Assembly (NCBI GenBank): GCA_029959615.1
Contig: JASCOD010000001.1
Location: 806,001-870,000, forward strand
Length of the DNA: 64,000 nt
Reading direction: 5' to 3'
DNA from: Flavobacteriaceae bacterium PS02338
Lineage (GTDB): Bacteria; Bacteroidota; Bacteroidia; Sphingobacteriales; Sphingobacteriaceae
Below are positions 25,714-35,291 of this stretch, in pieces; the stretch's first letter is position 1, and each line of letters opens with the position of its first letter. The translations under genes were made by a program, and so were the position numbers. The notes under the pieces were generated by a model. It saw nothing but the letters and a program-made list of their open reading frames with translations. It was not told where the DNA came from and made no database searches.

Positions 25714-28155
25714 ATGAAGAAGGTATACTTATTAATAATTGTTTTTTTAACCTCGATATCGGTTTTTGCTGAAGTACATATGGGGAAACAGATTGATGTA
25801 AGCGGTACTGTTTTAGACGAGCAACGCAAACCTATAGACTACGCTACCGTAGGCCTATTTAAAGCTGCTGATTCGTCCTTGGTTAAAACCGCCATGACTA
25901 CACCCGAAGGTAAATTCAGTTTCCCAAATGTGGTTGCCGGTAGTTATTATATTAAGATTAATATGATGGGTTATCAGATTTATAAAGGCAAAACTTTCAT
26001 TGTTGCAGAGAGCATAGTCTCTTTATCCGAGATACTTTTGGTGGCTAATAGCAAAACGTTAAATACAGTAAGTATTACTACTGTAAAACCTCTTTTGGAG
26101 CGCAAAGCAGACAAAATGGTAATGAACGTAGAAAATAGCTCGGTAGCGGTAGGTTCATCTGCATTGGAAGTTTTGCAAAGAGCACCAGGTGTAACAGTAG
26201 ATCAAAATGATCGAATTTCAATGCAAGGAAAACAAGGTGTACTCATTATGCTCGATGGTAAACAAACTTATATGAGTCAAGCTGATGTGGCCAACCTATT
26301 GCGTAACATGCAAAGCTCTGAGATTGAAACTATCGAATTGATTACTAACCCGTCTTCTAAATATGACGCTTCTGGTAATTCTGGTATCATCAACATCAAA
26401 ACAAAAAGATCTAAAAATGGTGGCGCCAACGGAAGCTTCGTTGCGGGTACTGCTTATGGAAAGAATCTAAGAGGAAATACCGGACTGAATTTGAACTATA
26501 GAAATAAAGGTGTTAACGTTTTTGGTAGCTATAATTTTAACAAAGGAGCTAGGTCAAATGTGATTAATATCGATCGTATCGCAAATGCTACGTCGACAGA
26601 TCCAGAGACTTATTTTTCTCAAAAAGGTGGAGATGATAGAGACTTTGAAAACAATAACTTTAAAGTAGGAGTAGATTTCTTTCTTAACAAGAACAATACT
26701 ATTGGCGTATTAGCTAATGGTTACTTAAATAGCAGCTTAGAAAAAGCGAATAATCATACCTATATTGGTAAATCTTTTACACAGCTAGATTCTACTTTAA
26801 CCACCTCAAATAATCAAAAATCTAGTTACAGAAATTTTTCTTATAACTTGAACTACAAATCTATTTTAGATACTACCGGCCAGGAGCTTTCTGCCGATGC
26901 GGATTATTCAAGATATAATGGTAGAGATTATGCCGAGTTGGTGAATGAATTATTGTTCCCTAACGGTTCGCCAGTTAAACCCATTGGTCGTTTAAGAAAT
27001 AACAGTCCTAGTACTATCGATATTAAAGCAGTGAAGGTTGATTATACTTTTCCAATTAACAAAACTACCAAGTTTGAAGCAGGCATTAAAAGCAGTTGGG
27101 TAGAAACGGATAACGATTTGCGTGCCGAAGAGTATAGTACCAACGCTTGGCAGAATGATACCCGTAGAAGCAACCGTTTCGTATACGATGAAAATGTAAA
27201 TGCCGTGTATTCTAACTTCAGTAAACAGTTTAAGAAAACGAATGTACAATTAGGGCTAAGAATGGAGCAAACTAATTCTAAAGGCAATTTGGTGACCACA
27301 AACAATGTGGTAGAGCGTAGCTATTGGGATTTCTTTCCTACGGTTTATGTACAACAGACTTTATCTAAAAATCATCAAGTGGGAGTTTCTTATGGACGTA
27401 GAATCGATAGGCCTAGTTACGATGCTTTAAATCCATTTATTTACTTTTTAGATGAATATACCTATAACCAAGGAAATCCTTTCTTAAAACCGCAGTATAC
27501 CGACAATTTTGAGATGAATTACACCTTCATGCAGAAGTATTTCTTAAACGTTGGCTATAGTGTAACTAATGATGCGATTACAGAGGTGATTTTGCCAAAT
27601 GAAGAACGTAAAGCTTTGTTCCAAACTAACGAAAACTTACAAACGCAAACGGTATTATCCGCCAACTTAACGGTTCCGGTCAAAATCAAAAAATGGTGGA
27701 CAATGAATAATAACTTGAACGTTTTCCATATGGCTTTTGAAACTCCAGATTTGGCCGGACAAAAATTGAAGACGGGGCAAACTTCTTATCAGTTCCGTAT
27801 GCAAAATAACTTTATCATTATAGATGGGTTAACCGCAGAGCTTAACGCCAATTATGAGTCGCCATTAACTTATGGGACATTAGATTTACAAGAAAGAGCT
27901 TATGTTGATTTCGGTATCAGCAAAGCAATTTTAAAGAAGAAGGGCAATTTGAAATTTGCTGTATCTGATGTTTTTGATACCAACAGAACTAAGTTGAGCA
28001 GTGCTTATCCAGGCTTAAAATACGATTTATATCAAAAAAATGAAACACAGTTATTCCGGTTAAACTTTACTTACAGATTTGGTAAGAATGAAATTAAACC
28101 AGCTCGTAGACGTACTACAGGAACGGAATCGGAGCAAGGAAGAATGAAAAATTAG
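25714..28155 (+). CDS. TonB-receptor-like outer membrane beta-barrel protein with carboxypeptidase-regulatory N-domain
   Basis: 813 residues with a signal peptide (to VFA). Residues 28-110 are a CarboxypepD_reg-like beta-sandwich (VSGTVLDEQRKPIDYATV). Residues 115-230 form a plug-like segment (LEVLQRAPGVTVDQN, IETIELITNPSSKYDASG), and the remainder is a beta-barrel of the OMP_b-brl family ending in a FRLNFTYRFG strand before a charged tail. No SusD partner is adjacent, so it is not a standard glycan uptake pair. Its promoter resembles that of the ECF sigma gene at 43218. Confidence 0.86.
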   Translation: MKKVYLLIIVFLTSISVFAEVHMGKQIDVSGTVLDEQRKPIDYATVGLFKAADSSLVKTAMTTPEGKFSFPNVVAGSYYIKINMMGYQIYKGKTFIVAESIVSLSEILLVANSKTLNTVSITTVKPLLERKADKMVMNVENSSVAVGSSALEVLQRAPGVTVDQNDRISMQGKQGVLIMLDGKQTYMSQADVANLLRNMQSSEIETIELITNPSSKYDASGNSGIINIKTKRSKNGGANGSFVAGTAYGKNLRGNTGLNLNYRNKGVNVFGSYNFNKGARSNVINIDRIANATSTDPETYFSQKGGDDRDFENNNFKVGVDFFLNKNNTIGVLANGYLNSSLEKANNHTYIGKSFTQLDSTLTTSNNQKSSYRNFSYNLNYKSILDTTGQELSADADYSRYNGRDYAELVNELLFPNGSPVKPIGRLRNNSPSTIDIKAVKVDYTFPINKTTKFEAGIKSSWVETDNDLRAEEYSTNAWQNDTRRSNRFVYDENVNAVYSNFSKQFKKTNVQLGLRMEQTNSKGNLVTTNNVVERSYWDFFPTVYVQQTLSKNHQVGVSYGRRIDRPSYDALNPFIYFLDEYTYNQGNPFLKPQYTDNFEMNYTFMQKYFLNVGYSVTNDAITEVILPNEERKALFQTNENLQTQTVLSANLTVPVKIKKWWTMNNNLNVFHMAFETPDLAGQKLKTGQTSYQFRMQNNFIIIDGLTAELNANYESPLTYGTLDLQERAYVDFGISKAILKKKGNLKFAVSDVFDTNRTKLSSAYPGLKYDLYQKNETQLFRLNFTYRFGKNEIKPARRRTTGTESEQGRMKN

Positions 28156-28167
28156 TAGTTTTCTTTT

Positions 28168-28200
28168 AGACTTACGAAGTTTTCTAAACTTCGTAAGTCT
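28168..28200. terminator. Perfect inverted repeat after the barrel-protein gene
   Basis: AGACTTACGAAGTTT (28168-28182) and AAACTTCGTAAGTCT (28186-28200) pair perfectly over 15 bases with a three-base loop. There is no long T run on either side, so it may be a repeat element with a terminator or mRNA-end role. Confidence 0.5.
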
Positions 28201-28208
28201 TCGTCACG

Positions 28209-28306
28209 TCGTCATTGCGAGAAGGAACGACGAAGCAATCTTTAAATACTGTTCTATTGATTTTAATTCGCATTAAGATTCCCAACTAAATTGGGAATGA
28301 CGATAG
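28209..28306. repeat. Dispersed GTCATTGCGAG...CGAAGCAATC / GGGAATGAC repeat
   Basis: The left part GTCATTGCGAG and CGAAGCAATCT, and the right part CCCAACTAAATTGGGAATGAC, form a composite found between genes. It lies between convergent genes. Confidence 0.6.
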
Positions 28307-28327
28307 ACAAAGCCACTAAAATAAGCG

Positions 28328-28690
28328 TTACTTTCCAATTAACGAAACTACTTTTTCTTCTAATTCGTCGATATCGAAAGGTTTTGATAAATAGCTTTCG
28401 GCACCGGCGGTCTCAGCTAACGTTTTAATATCGTTATTTGCCGAAAAATAGATTACGGGAATGTCTTTGTAGACTGGATGTCTTTTGAGCTCTTGTGTAG
28501 CCTCTATGCCGCCTACATCGGGCAGCCAGTTATCCATCAAAATAATGTCGGGTTCATATGCCGAAACCTGCGTAATGATGTTATTGGAGGTAGATGAAGT
28601 TTTAGTCTCATAGCCAGCTCCTTCAAGTATCAGCGTGCAGAGTTCCAAAATATCCTTATTGTCATCGAAAATGAAAACCTTTTTGTTCAT
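28328..28690 (-). CDS. Single-domain response regulator
   Basis: 120 residues, one receiver domain and no output domain. The acidic pair is in FIFDDNKD, the phosphoacceptor Asp in ILMDNWLPD and the conserved Lys in YLSKPFD. It is the last gene of the six-gene signalling operon, six bases after cheB. It probably works as a diffusible phosphoryl carrier or sink or as a protein-protein switch. Confidence 0.93.
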   Translation of the reverse strand: MNKKVFIFDDNKDILELCTLILEGAGYETKTSSTSNNIITQVSAYEPDIILMDNWLPDVGGIEATQELKRHPVYKDIPVIYFSANNDIKTLAETAGAESYLSKPFDIDELEEKVVSLIGK

Positions 28691-28696
28691 CTTTTT

Positions 28697-29269
28697 TTAA
28701 TGGGTTTCAGATAATGAGTTAATATAATCAGCCATTTGATCAATTTTTAGAACTAATGAGACGTTAGCTTTTAAAATTGCTTGTTCTGGCATATAAGTTA
28801 CTTGTGCAGTATCAGGATCTTGAGCCAAGGTAATGCCGCCATTTTTCTTTGCAGAAATTAAGCCATTTACTCCGTCTGCATTAGAACCAGATAGCAATAG
28901 GCAAACTAATTTGTCTCCATAGGCATCGGCTGCGGTTTGAAAAGTGACATCTATAGACGGACGGGAATAGTTGATTTTTTCTGAATAGTCGAGCGAAAAT
29001 GTAAAGTCTCTTTCTATAAGTAGATGATAGTCTGAAGGAGCAATATAGATGCATCCATTTAAAATACTCTCTTTTTCGTCGGCTTCTTTAACCTTAAGAT
29101 TAGTACGGTGAGATATAAGATCTGTAAGCAGTGAATCGGCACCTTGTTTTCGGTGGATAACAATAATGATTGGAAAATCAATTTTCGGATTGATTTCTGG
29201 CAATACTTTTAGTAGTACATCAAGACTACCAGCGGACCCACCAATAACTACTGCTCCACATTTTTTCAT
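28697..29269 (-). CDS. CheB-type protein-glutamate methylesterase without receiver domain
   Basis: 190 residues covering the CheB catalytic domain only. The triad is visible: Ser in GGSAGSLD, His in VIHRKQGA and Asp in SNADGVNG. Standard CheB has an N-terminal receiver that gates the active site; here it is missing, although stand-alone receivers flank the gene. It overlaps the CheR gene by four bases. No methyl-accepting chemoreceptor is nearby, so the substrate is unknown. Confidence 0.92.
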   Translation of the reverse strand: MKKCGAVVIGGSAGSLDVLLKVLPEINPKIDFPIIIVIHRKQGADSLLTDLISHRTNLKVKEADEKESILNGCIYIAPSDYHLLIERDFTFSLDYSEKINYSRPSIDVTFQTAADAYGDKLVCLLLSGSNADGVNGLISAKKNGGITLAQDPDTAQVTYMPEQAILKANVSLVLKIDQMADYINSLSETH

Positions 29270-30093
29270 GCGCTAACCTTCCTCCATATTTTATCCGTAC
29301 CTATTCTTTTATAAGTATTTGATATGGGTGAGAAATCTATCGTTTCTTTGGTGCCAAGAGCCAAGTATCCTAAACTCTCTAAGCTTTGATCAAACAAGCG
29401 TAATACGCTAAATTGTAGAGGTCTATCAAAATAAATCAAGACATTTCTGCATAAAATCAATTGAAACTCATTGAATGAGCCGTCTGATACGAGGTTGTGC
29501 GTAGAAAAAATCATTTTATGCTTTAGCTCAGCGTCAAATTTAGCTAAGTTGTAATTGGCCGAATAGTAAGACGAAAAATCCTTGGTGCCGCCCGAAGCGA
29601 TATAGTTTTCAGAATAACTTTTCATTTGGCTAAGTGGAAACATGCCATTGGCTGCCTTTTCTAATACCGTTGGATTAATATCGGTAGCATAAATTAATGA
29701 TTTTTGCAGCAAATTAAGTTCTTTGAGAATAATAGCAATGGAATAGGCTTCTTCTCCAGTAGAGCATCCAGCCAGCCATATTCTAATGAAAGGATAAGTA
29801 TTTAAACTGGGTAAGATTTTGGTTCGTAGTAGTTTATAAAATACTGGATCGCGGAACATTTCGGTTACATTTACGGTAACGCCTTCCACAAAATGTTTGA
29901 AGTAAACATTGTCATTCAGGGTTTTATATCTGAATTCGGCAAAACTTAAATGTTTATCAAGACTGTATAATCTGGATACGCGACGTTTTAGCGAAGCTCT
30001 AGAGTAGCCGGTAAAGTCATACCCATGTTGCTCTAGCACATCGTTAATTAGCAGTTCAACTTGTTCGTCTGTTATTGATCCAGTTACTGACAC
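29266..30093 (-). CDS. CheR-type protein-glutamate O-methyltransferase
   Basis: 275 residues. The N-terminal helical domain (residues 1-80) is followed by a Rossmann methyltransferase. The SAM site is IWLAGCSTGEEAYSIA, the acidic ribose contact YATDIN, and the motif CRNVLIYFD closes the fold. It adds methyl groups to glutamates that CheB removes. It overlaps the CheB gene by four bases and the receiver gene by one base. Confidence 0.94.
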   Translation of the reverse strand: MSVTGSITDEQVELLINDVLEQHGYDFTGYSRASLKRRVSRLYSLDKHLSFAEFRYKTLNDNVYFKHFVEGVTVNVTEMFRDPVFYKLLRTKILPSLNTYPFIRIWLAGCSTGEEAYSIAIILKELNLLQKSLIYATDINPTVLEKAANGMFPLSQMKSYSENYIASGGTKDFSSYYSANYNLAKFDAELKHKMIFSTHNLVSDGSFNEFQLILCRNVLIYFDRPLQFSVLRLFDQSLESLGYLALGTKETIDFSPISNTYKRIGTDKIWRKVSA

Positions 30094-30476
30094 TATAGGT
30101 AATTATTTAAGATTTTAAGTAATTCTTCAACATTAACGGGTTTAGAAATGTAGCCGACGGCACCAGCGTCAAGACAACGTTCTCTGTCTCCAATCATAGC
30201 TTGAGCAGTTACGGCAATTACCGGCAAGTCTTTCAGTTCAGAATCTTCTTCCATTTTTGCTAAGGCTTGGTATCCGTCCATTTCTGGCATCATCATATCT
30301 AACAAGACCACACCTATATCGGCATTTTTTTTGATGATATCGAAACCTTCTTGTGCACCACCAGCCGCCAAGCAGTTATACTTTTTAGCAGTTAGAACAG
30401 CTTTTAGTGCAAAAATGTTTCTGCTATCGTCATCAATAATTAAAATTTTCTTTTGAGGGGTTTCCATATCCTTCAA
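30093..30476 (-). CDS. Single-domain response regulator
   Basis: 127 residues; the acidic pair is in LIIDDDSRN, the phosphoacceptor in VLLDMMMPEMDG, the Thr in AVTAQAM and the Lys in YISKPVN. It closely resembles the third receiver of the adjacent 1197-residue kinase (DMMMPELDGYE, AVTAKAMMGDREKC), which suggests duplication of that domain. It begins one base after the kinase stop. Confidence 0.94.
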   Translation of the reverse strand: MKDMETPQKKILIIDDDSRNIFALKAVLTAKKYNCLAAGGAQEGFDIIKKNADIGVVLLDMMMPEMDGYQALAKMEEDSELKDLPVIAVTAQAMIGDRERCLDAGAVGYISKPVNVEELLKILNNYL

Positions 30477-33400
30477 TTAGTTAGATTTATCATAAAGCCA
30501 AACTCTTAACAGCGAGATCAATTGGTCTATATCTACCGGTTTCGAAATATAGTCTGATGCTCCCGCGGCAATACATTTTTCCCTGTCTCCCATCATTGCT
30601 TTGGCAGTTACTGCCAAAATTGGAAGGTTTTTGTAGGCGGCCATTGCTCTTATTTGTTTAGTGGTCTCATAGCCGTCTAATTCTGGCATCATCATATCCA
30701 TTAATACTACATCAATTTTCGGATTGGCATTAATTGCTGCTAGTGCCTCTTTGCCATCTGTAGCAGGTAAAACCTTCATTTTATGAGGTTCTAAGGCTTT
30801 AGTAAGTGAGAAAATATTACGTACATCGTCATCGGCAATTAATACAACTTTATCTTTAAGTACATCATTTAATCCCTGTAAGGTAGTGCCTTTAAGCTCT
30901 TTGCTTTTATTCCCTTTTTCTTCTACAAGATGTAAAAATAATGCTGCTTCATCTAAAATTCGTTGATAAGAATGTGCCGTTTTGACCACAATAGAATCTG
31001 CGTATTGTTTTATTCTATTTTCCTCACCTTTAGATAAGTTTTTACCTGTAAAGATGATGATCGGTAAGTTCTCTAATCCATTATTTTTCTTAATAGTTTC
31101 TAAGGTTTCGTAAGCATTTTTATCTGGAATTCCCATATCCAAAATCACACAATCCACTTCTTTACGCTGCAGCGCTTCTATACTCTCGTTAATATTAGAG
31201 GCTACAATGGTTTGTAGGTTTGAAGAACTTAGGAAGTGGCTTAGCGCCTCAGCGTGCTGTTTATTTTCTTCAACGATGAGTACTTTTTTAGGATTTTTAC
31301 TAAGGGCGTGTTCCAGTTTCTCAAAAATTTGCTTCATGTGTTCTAGCGCAAAAGGCTTGTTAATGAAGTCTACAGCACCTTTTTGTAGGCTTTGTTTTTT
31401 TGCAGAAAGTGATGACATGATATGAACCGGTATTGGCCTAGTGATTGGGTTCGATTTCAGCTCATCCATTACCTGCCAGCCGTCTTTAACTGGTAGCTGT
31501 ATATCTAGCAAAATAGCCAAAGGATTGTAATTTTGAGCCATTTCTATACCCACATCACCACGAACGGCCACCAAGCCTTTGTAATCTCGTTTTCTGGTAA
31601 AATCTAGTAAGGTTTTTGCAAAAAGAGTATCGTCTTCGATAATAAGTATAATTTTATCTCCTTCTTGAATATTGTCCCTATCGTCCTGTACATCAGCAGG
31701 TATTTTATCTACTACAAAACGTTCTTCTTCCTGTTTTTGCTCTGCTATTTTTTCTTGAGCCACTTTTTCCTCTTCTTGCAGGTGGTTAAAAACAACATCG
31801 CTGCGATCATTAAAGTTTGCAGGAATAGTTAGTGTAAATGTACTTCCTTCATTTTCTTTACTTTCCAAGCTGATGTTTCCACCCAACAGCTTAGCCAATT
31901 GCTTGCTGATGGATAATCCCAAGCCTGTACCACCAAATTTACGACGAGTAGAGCCGTCTGCTTGCTGGAAGGCTTCAAAAACTAAGCTTTGTTTTGCTTT
32001 AGCAATGCCTATTCCTGTGTCGGTAACTGCAAAGGTTAAGATATTTTCTTTTTCACAATAGCCTATTGATAGGCTAACCTTACCTTGTGTTGTGAACTTA
32101 AATGCGTTGGACAAAAGGTTCTTCAAGATTTGAGATAAACGCATTTTGTCTGTGATAAAAGTATTTGGAGCTTCTCCAGAAACACCAATTACCAAATCAA
32201 GATGCTTGTCCTTTGCGATTGGCATGAATAGCGATCGGATGTCGGCAGTAACCTCTTCAATGCGAACCTCATGTATTTCAAGTTCCATTTTGCCGGCTTC
32301 GATTTTTGAGAGGTCTAAAATCTCGTCGATTAAACTTAATAGGCCTTGACCAGAGCTTTGTATTACTGAAGCATATTCTGTGTATTCTTTTTGCAGTTCT
32401 TCACTTTCAGACATCAGCTTAGACAGCAGTAAAATAGAATTTAATGGGGTACGTAATTCATGCGACATATTAGCTAAAAACTCCGATTTGTAACGGGTGC
32501 TTTGCTCTAATTGTTCCGCTTTTTGCTTAATTTCTAAGTTTCTCTCTAAAATTAATTGGTTGCGTTCTTCTAGTAAGCTGCTTCTTTCTTCTAGCTCTTG
32601 GTTACTTTGTAATAACTCTTCTTGTTGTACCCTTAATTCTTCTTCCGAGGCTTGTATTTTTTGAGTTTGTGCCTCTAGCTCTGCGTTTAAAGCTTCTAAT
32701 TCGCTGTGTTGCGATTGTAGCTCTTCTGCCTGCGATTGGGTTTCTTCCAAGAAATCTTGCAATTTTTTTCTGCTCTGAGCAGAGTTGATAGCGATACCGA
32801 TATTCGTAGAAATATTGTTCATGAACTCGATTTTGCGCTGCGGATAGGCATTTATAGTTGCCATCTCGATAACGCCTAATACCAAACCATTTCTAATGAT
32901 GGGGAAGGCTACTACGTTTGAAGGTTTAGTTTGCCCCGTAGCGTAGCTAATGGTGCCTTCGTTGTTAGGTATTTTTTCTAGTAAAATCAGTTTTTCTGAT
33001 TGATAGGCCTGTCCAACTAGTCCTTCGCCTTTGGCTATTCTTTTTCTTTTCTCGTTGATATCTAAAGCATATCCGCTCACTAAATGTAGATGTTGGTCTT
33101 CATCTAAAATATATAAAGCACCTACCATACTTTTAGTATGCTCTACAACTGCCATAAGCACGTCGTTAGCTAAGGCTTCAATATCTTTGTCGCCTACCAT
33201 TTTATCGTTAAGTGTAGCCACGCCAGTTTGCATCCATTCTTTGTCTTCGAGTAAGGCAAAAGATGTTTGTAAAGCCTCGGCCATGCTATTTAGCGAGCCT
33301 GATAAGCTGCCCAATCCATCCTTGGAGGTCTCGTGCAGTCTAACCTTATAATTTCCTGTAGAAATTTGATGTGCGATACTTTTGATGGTGTCGATTCTTT

Positions 33401-34070
33401 TGGCAGTGTCTTCGTTAAGGCGCTGTAATTGCTGAAATAAATCTACACGCTCATTAAACTCCGAACTTACTTTTTGATAGAAGAAAACCGTACTTAAAAC
33501 GGATAAGATTGCCGCAAAAATGATGAGGTATGGAGAAAAACCTGCCAAGGTATTCATCTCTCTGGTTTTCTCTGCTAGAGACCTTTTTTCTTCATTACGA
33601 ATTTCTCTGATGATTTGACGTGCATCATCCATGTATTTTTTACCTTCTAGCAATACGTTCTCCAGTACTATTCCCTTATTTCTTTTGGTTTGGATAGTGC
33701 TGATTAAGATGTCCATCCTTTTATCTATGATCACCCTAAGTTCCGTTAGTTTTTGCTGTTCAAAGGCATTGCTTCTAGTTGCGGCCATCACTCTTGAAAA
33801 AAGAGAGTCTGTCCTTTTGATACTTCTATCATAGGGATCTAAAAAAACAGAGTTTCCAGTCAATAAAAAGCCCCTTTGTCCCGTCTCAGCATCTTTAAGC
33901 ATTGATACAATATTGTCAACGTCATTGATGATGGTATTGCTTTCTACCACTATATCGGCACTCTTGATCAGGTTTTTGATACTGATAAAAGAGGCGGTTG
34001 AGCTAATAATAAGCAGTAGCAAGGAAATTCCTAAACCAATTCGCAAGTTAGTTTTTAAGGATAGTTTCAT
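30477..34070 (-). CDS. Multi-receiver hybrid histidine kinase (CHASE3-HAMP-GAF-HisKA-HATPase-3xREC)
   Basis: 1197 residues. Order: TM helix at about 10-30; periplasmic CHASE3-like four-helix domain (DAETGQRGFLLTG); TM at 173-193; HAMP; GAF (GDKDIEALANDV onward); a long coiled coil rich in Glu/Gln/Leu (about 425-520); HisKA with SHELRTPLNS; HATPase with NLLSNAFKFT, DTGIGIA and GTGLGLSI; then three receivers, each with a phosphoacceptor Asp (LLDIQLP, ILDMGIP, LMDMMMPELDG). The three receivers suggest a branched phosphorelay. It is the second gene of the operon, 19 bases after the smaller kinase. Confidence 0.95.
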   Translation of the reverse strand: MKLSLKTNLRIGLGISLLLLIISSTASFISIKNLIKSADIVVESNTIINDVDNIVSMLKDAETGQRGFLLTGNSVFLDPYDRSIKRTDSLFSRVMAATRSNAFEQQKLTELRVIIDKRMDILISTIQTKRNKGIVLENVLLEGKKYMDDARQIIREIRNEEKRSLAEKTREMNTLAGFSPYLIIFAAILSVLSTVFFYQKVSSEFNERVDLFQQLQRLNEDTAKRIDTIKSIAHQISTGNYKVRLHETSKDGLGSLSGSLNSMAEALQTSFALLEDKEWMQTGVATLNDKMVGDKDIEALANDVLMAVVEHTKSMVGALYILDEDQHLHLVSGYALDINEKRKRIAKGEGLVGQAYQSEKLILLEKIPNNEGTISYATGQTKPSNVVAFPIIRNGLVLGVIEMATINAYPQRKIEFMNNISTNIGIAINSAQSRKKLQDFLEETQSQAEELQSQHSELEALNAELEAQTQKIQASEEELRVQQEELLQSNQELEERSSLLEERNQLILERNLEIKQKAEQLEQSTRYKSEFLANMSHELRTPLNSILLLSKLMSESEELQKEYTEYASVIQSSGQGLLSLIDEILDLSKIEAGKMELEIHEVRIEEVTADIRSLFMPIAKDKHLDLVIGVSGEAPNTFITDKMRLSQILKNLLSNAFKFTTQGKVSLSIGYCEKENILTFAVTDTGIGIAKAKQSLVFEAFQQADGSTRRKFGGTGLGLSISKQLAKLLGGNISLESKENEGSTFTLTIPANFNDRSDVVFNHLQEEEKVAQEKIAEQKQEEERFVVDKIPADVQDDRDNIQEGDKIILIIEDDTLFAKTLLDFTRKRDYKGLVAVRGDVGIEMAQNYNPLAILLDIQLPVKDGWQVMDELKSNPITRPIPVHIMSSLSAKKQSLQKGAVDFINKPFALEHMKQIFEKLEHALSKNPKKVLIVEENKQHAEALSHFLSSSNLQTIVASNINESIEALQRKEVDCVILDMGIPDKNAYETLETIKKNNGLENLPIIIFTGKNLSKGEENRIKQYADSIVVKTAHSYQRILDEAALFLHLVEEKGNKSKELKGTTLQGLNDVLKDKVVLIADDDVRNIFSLTKALEPHKMKVLPATDGKEALAAINANPKIDVVLMDMMMPELDGYETTKQIRAMAAYKNLPILAVTAKAMMGDREKCIAAGASDYISKPVDIDQLISLLRVWLYDKSN

Positions 34071-34089
34071 CTATAAATAGGATAAAATA

Positions 34090-35220
34090 TTAAATGTCAG
34101 AACTTAATTGTTCTACTGGTATCGTAAAATAAAATTCGGAACCTTCGCCATAAACGGATTGGACGCTAATTTGGCCACCATGTCTTTTGATAATTTCAGA
34201 GCAGATGTAAAGTCCAATTCCTAAACCCTGAAAACGATGAGAAGTTTCCTCTACTCGATAAAATTTCTCGAAAACACGTTTTATTTGTTCGGGATGCATA
34301 CCAATTCCGGCATCTTTTATGCCCAAATACAATTGATTATTTTGCAAACGAACGTTCATAATGGCTTGATTCGTACCTGGAGAATATTTGATTGCGTTGG
34401 TAATGAAATTTACAACTACCTGTTCAATACGCATTTCGTCTCCAAATATTTTCGCATTAACTTGCCCGTTCTTTACAATTTTAAACTCTGGGTTAGATTG
34501 ATGAATCACTTCTATAATACCATCCAAAAGCTGGTCAATATCGAAATACTGTTTATTAAATTTGAGTTTTCCGCTTTCTATTTTCGATATATCTAGTAGG
34601 TCAGCAATAAGGCCATTTAGCTTTTCTAACTGGATTTGGGCTTTGGAAAGGTGACTTTTTACCAGATCGATATCACCTTTGTTTAACCCTCGTTCTAAAA
34701 GCTGTATATAACCTTTTACACTAGTTAAGGGTGTTTTTAACTCATGACTAGCAATGCTAATGAATTCGTCCTTCTTTTGTTCAGCCTCTTTTCTAAACTC
34801 AATTTCTTCTAGTAAAGCGGTTTGTATTTCATTGAGCTTGCGGCTCTGTTCGTAAATACGATAAAAGGTTTTAATTTTTAATAGCAGAATGTTGATGTCT
34901 ACTGGTTTGGTGATGTAATCTAAGCCGCCAGAAGAATAACCTTTTGCGATAAATCGGAATTCGGTATTGGCAGCAGAAAGGAATATAATTGCCGTTTCTT
35001 TTGCTTTACTGTAGCCCGATATTACTTCGGCGACTTCAAAGCCGTCCATCTCTGGCATTTGTACATCTAAAATGATAAGCACATATGAGTTTTTAAGCAC
35101 TTTTTTCAGTGCTTCTTCACCCGAGTTGGCAGTATCTACTTCAAAACCATGTTTTTCGAGAACATTTTTCAGAGAAATCAGGTTCTCTGGCGTGTCGTCA
35201 ACAAGTAAGATCATTCTCAA
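34090..35220 (-). CDS. Soluble histidine kinase with N-terminal receiver domain
   Basis: 376 residues with no membrane segment. The receiver is residues 1-120 (LLVDDTPEN, ILDVQMPEMDG, YITKPVD), followed by a coiled coil (130-150), HisKA with SHELKTPLTS and HATPase with NFITNAIKYS, DAGIGM and GLGIGLYI. A receiver in front of a kinase suggests its activity is controlled by another kinase, probably the large one next door. It is the first gene of the six-gene operon. Confidence 0.94.
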   Translation of the reverse strand: MRMILLVDDTPENLISLKNVLEKHGFEVDTANSGEEALKKVLKNSYVLIILDVQMPEMDGFEVAEVISGYSKAKETAIIFLSAANTEFRFIAKGYSSGGLDYITKPVDINILLLKIKTFYRIYEQSRKLNEIQTALLEEIEFRKEAEQKKDEFISIASHELKTPLTSVKGYIQLLERGLNKGDIDLVKSHLSKAQIQLEKLNGLIADLLDISKIESGKLKFNKQYFDIDQLLDGIIEVIHQSNPEFKIVKNGQVNAKIFGDEMRIEQVVVNFITNAIKYSPGTNQAIMNVRLQNNQLYLGIKDAGIGMHPEQIKRVFEKFYRVEETSHRFQGLGIGLYICSEIIKRHGGQISVQSVYGEGSEFYFTIPVEQLSSDI

Positions 35221-35291
35221 ATGTAATTAAAAATGGTTGCATAAAAATTTTAATTGCAACTTCTATGTTGGTTGATAGTGTAAAGTTTAGT

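Noticed and set aside
25714..28155. SusC-type receptor of a polysaccharide utilisation locus
   Set aside because: No SusD gene follows, and the length of 813 residues and plug form suit another barrel family.
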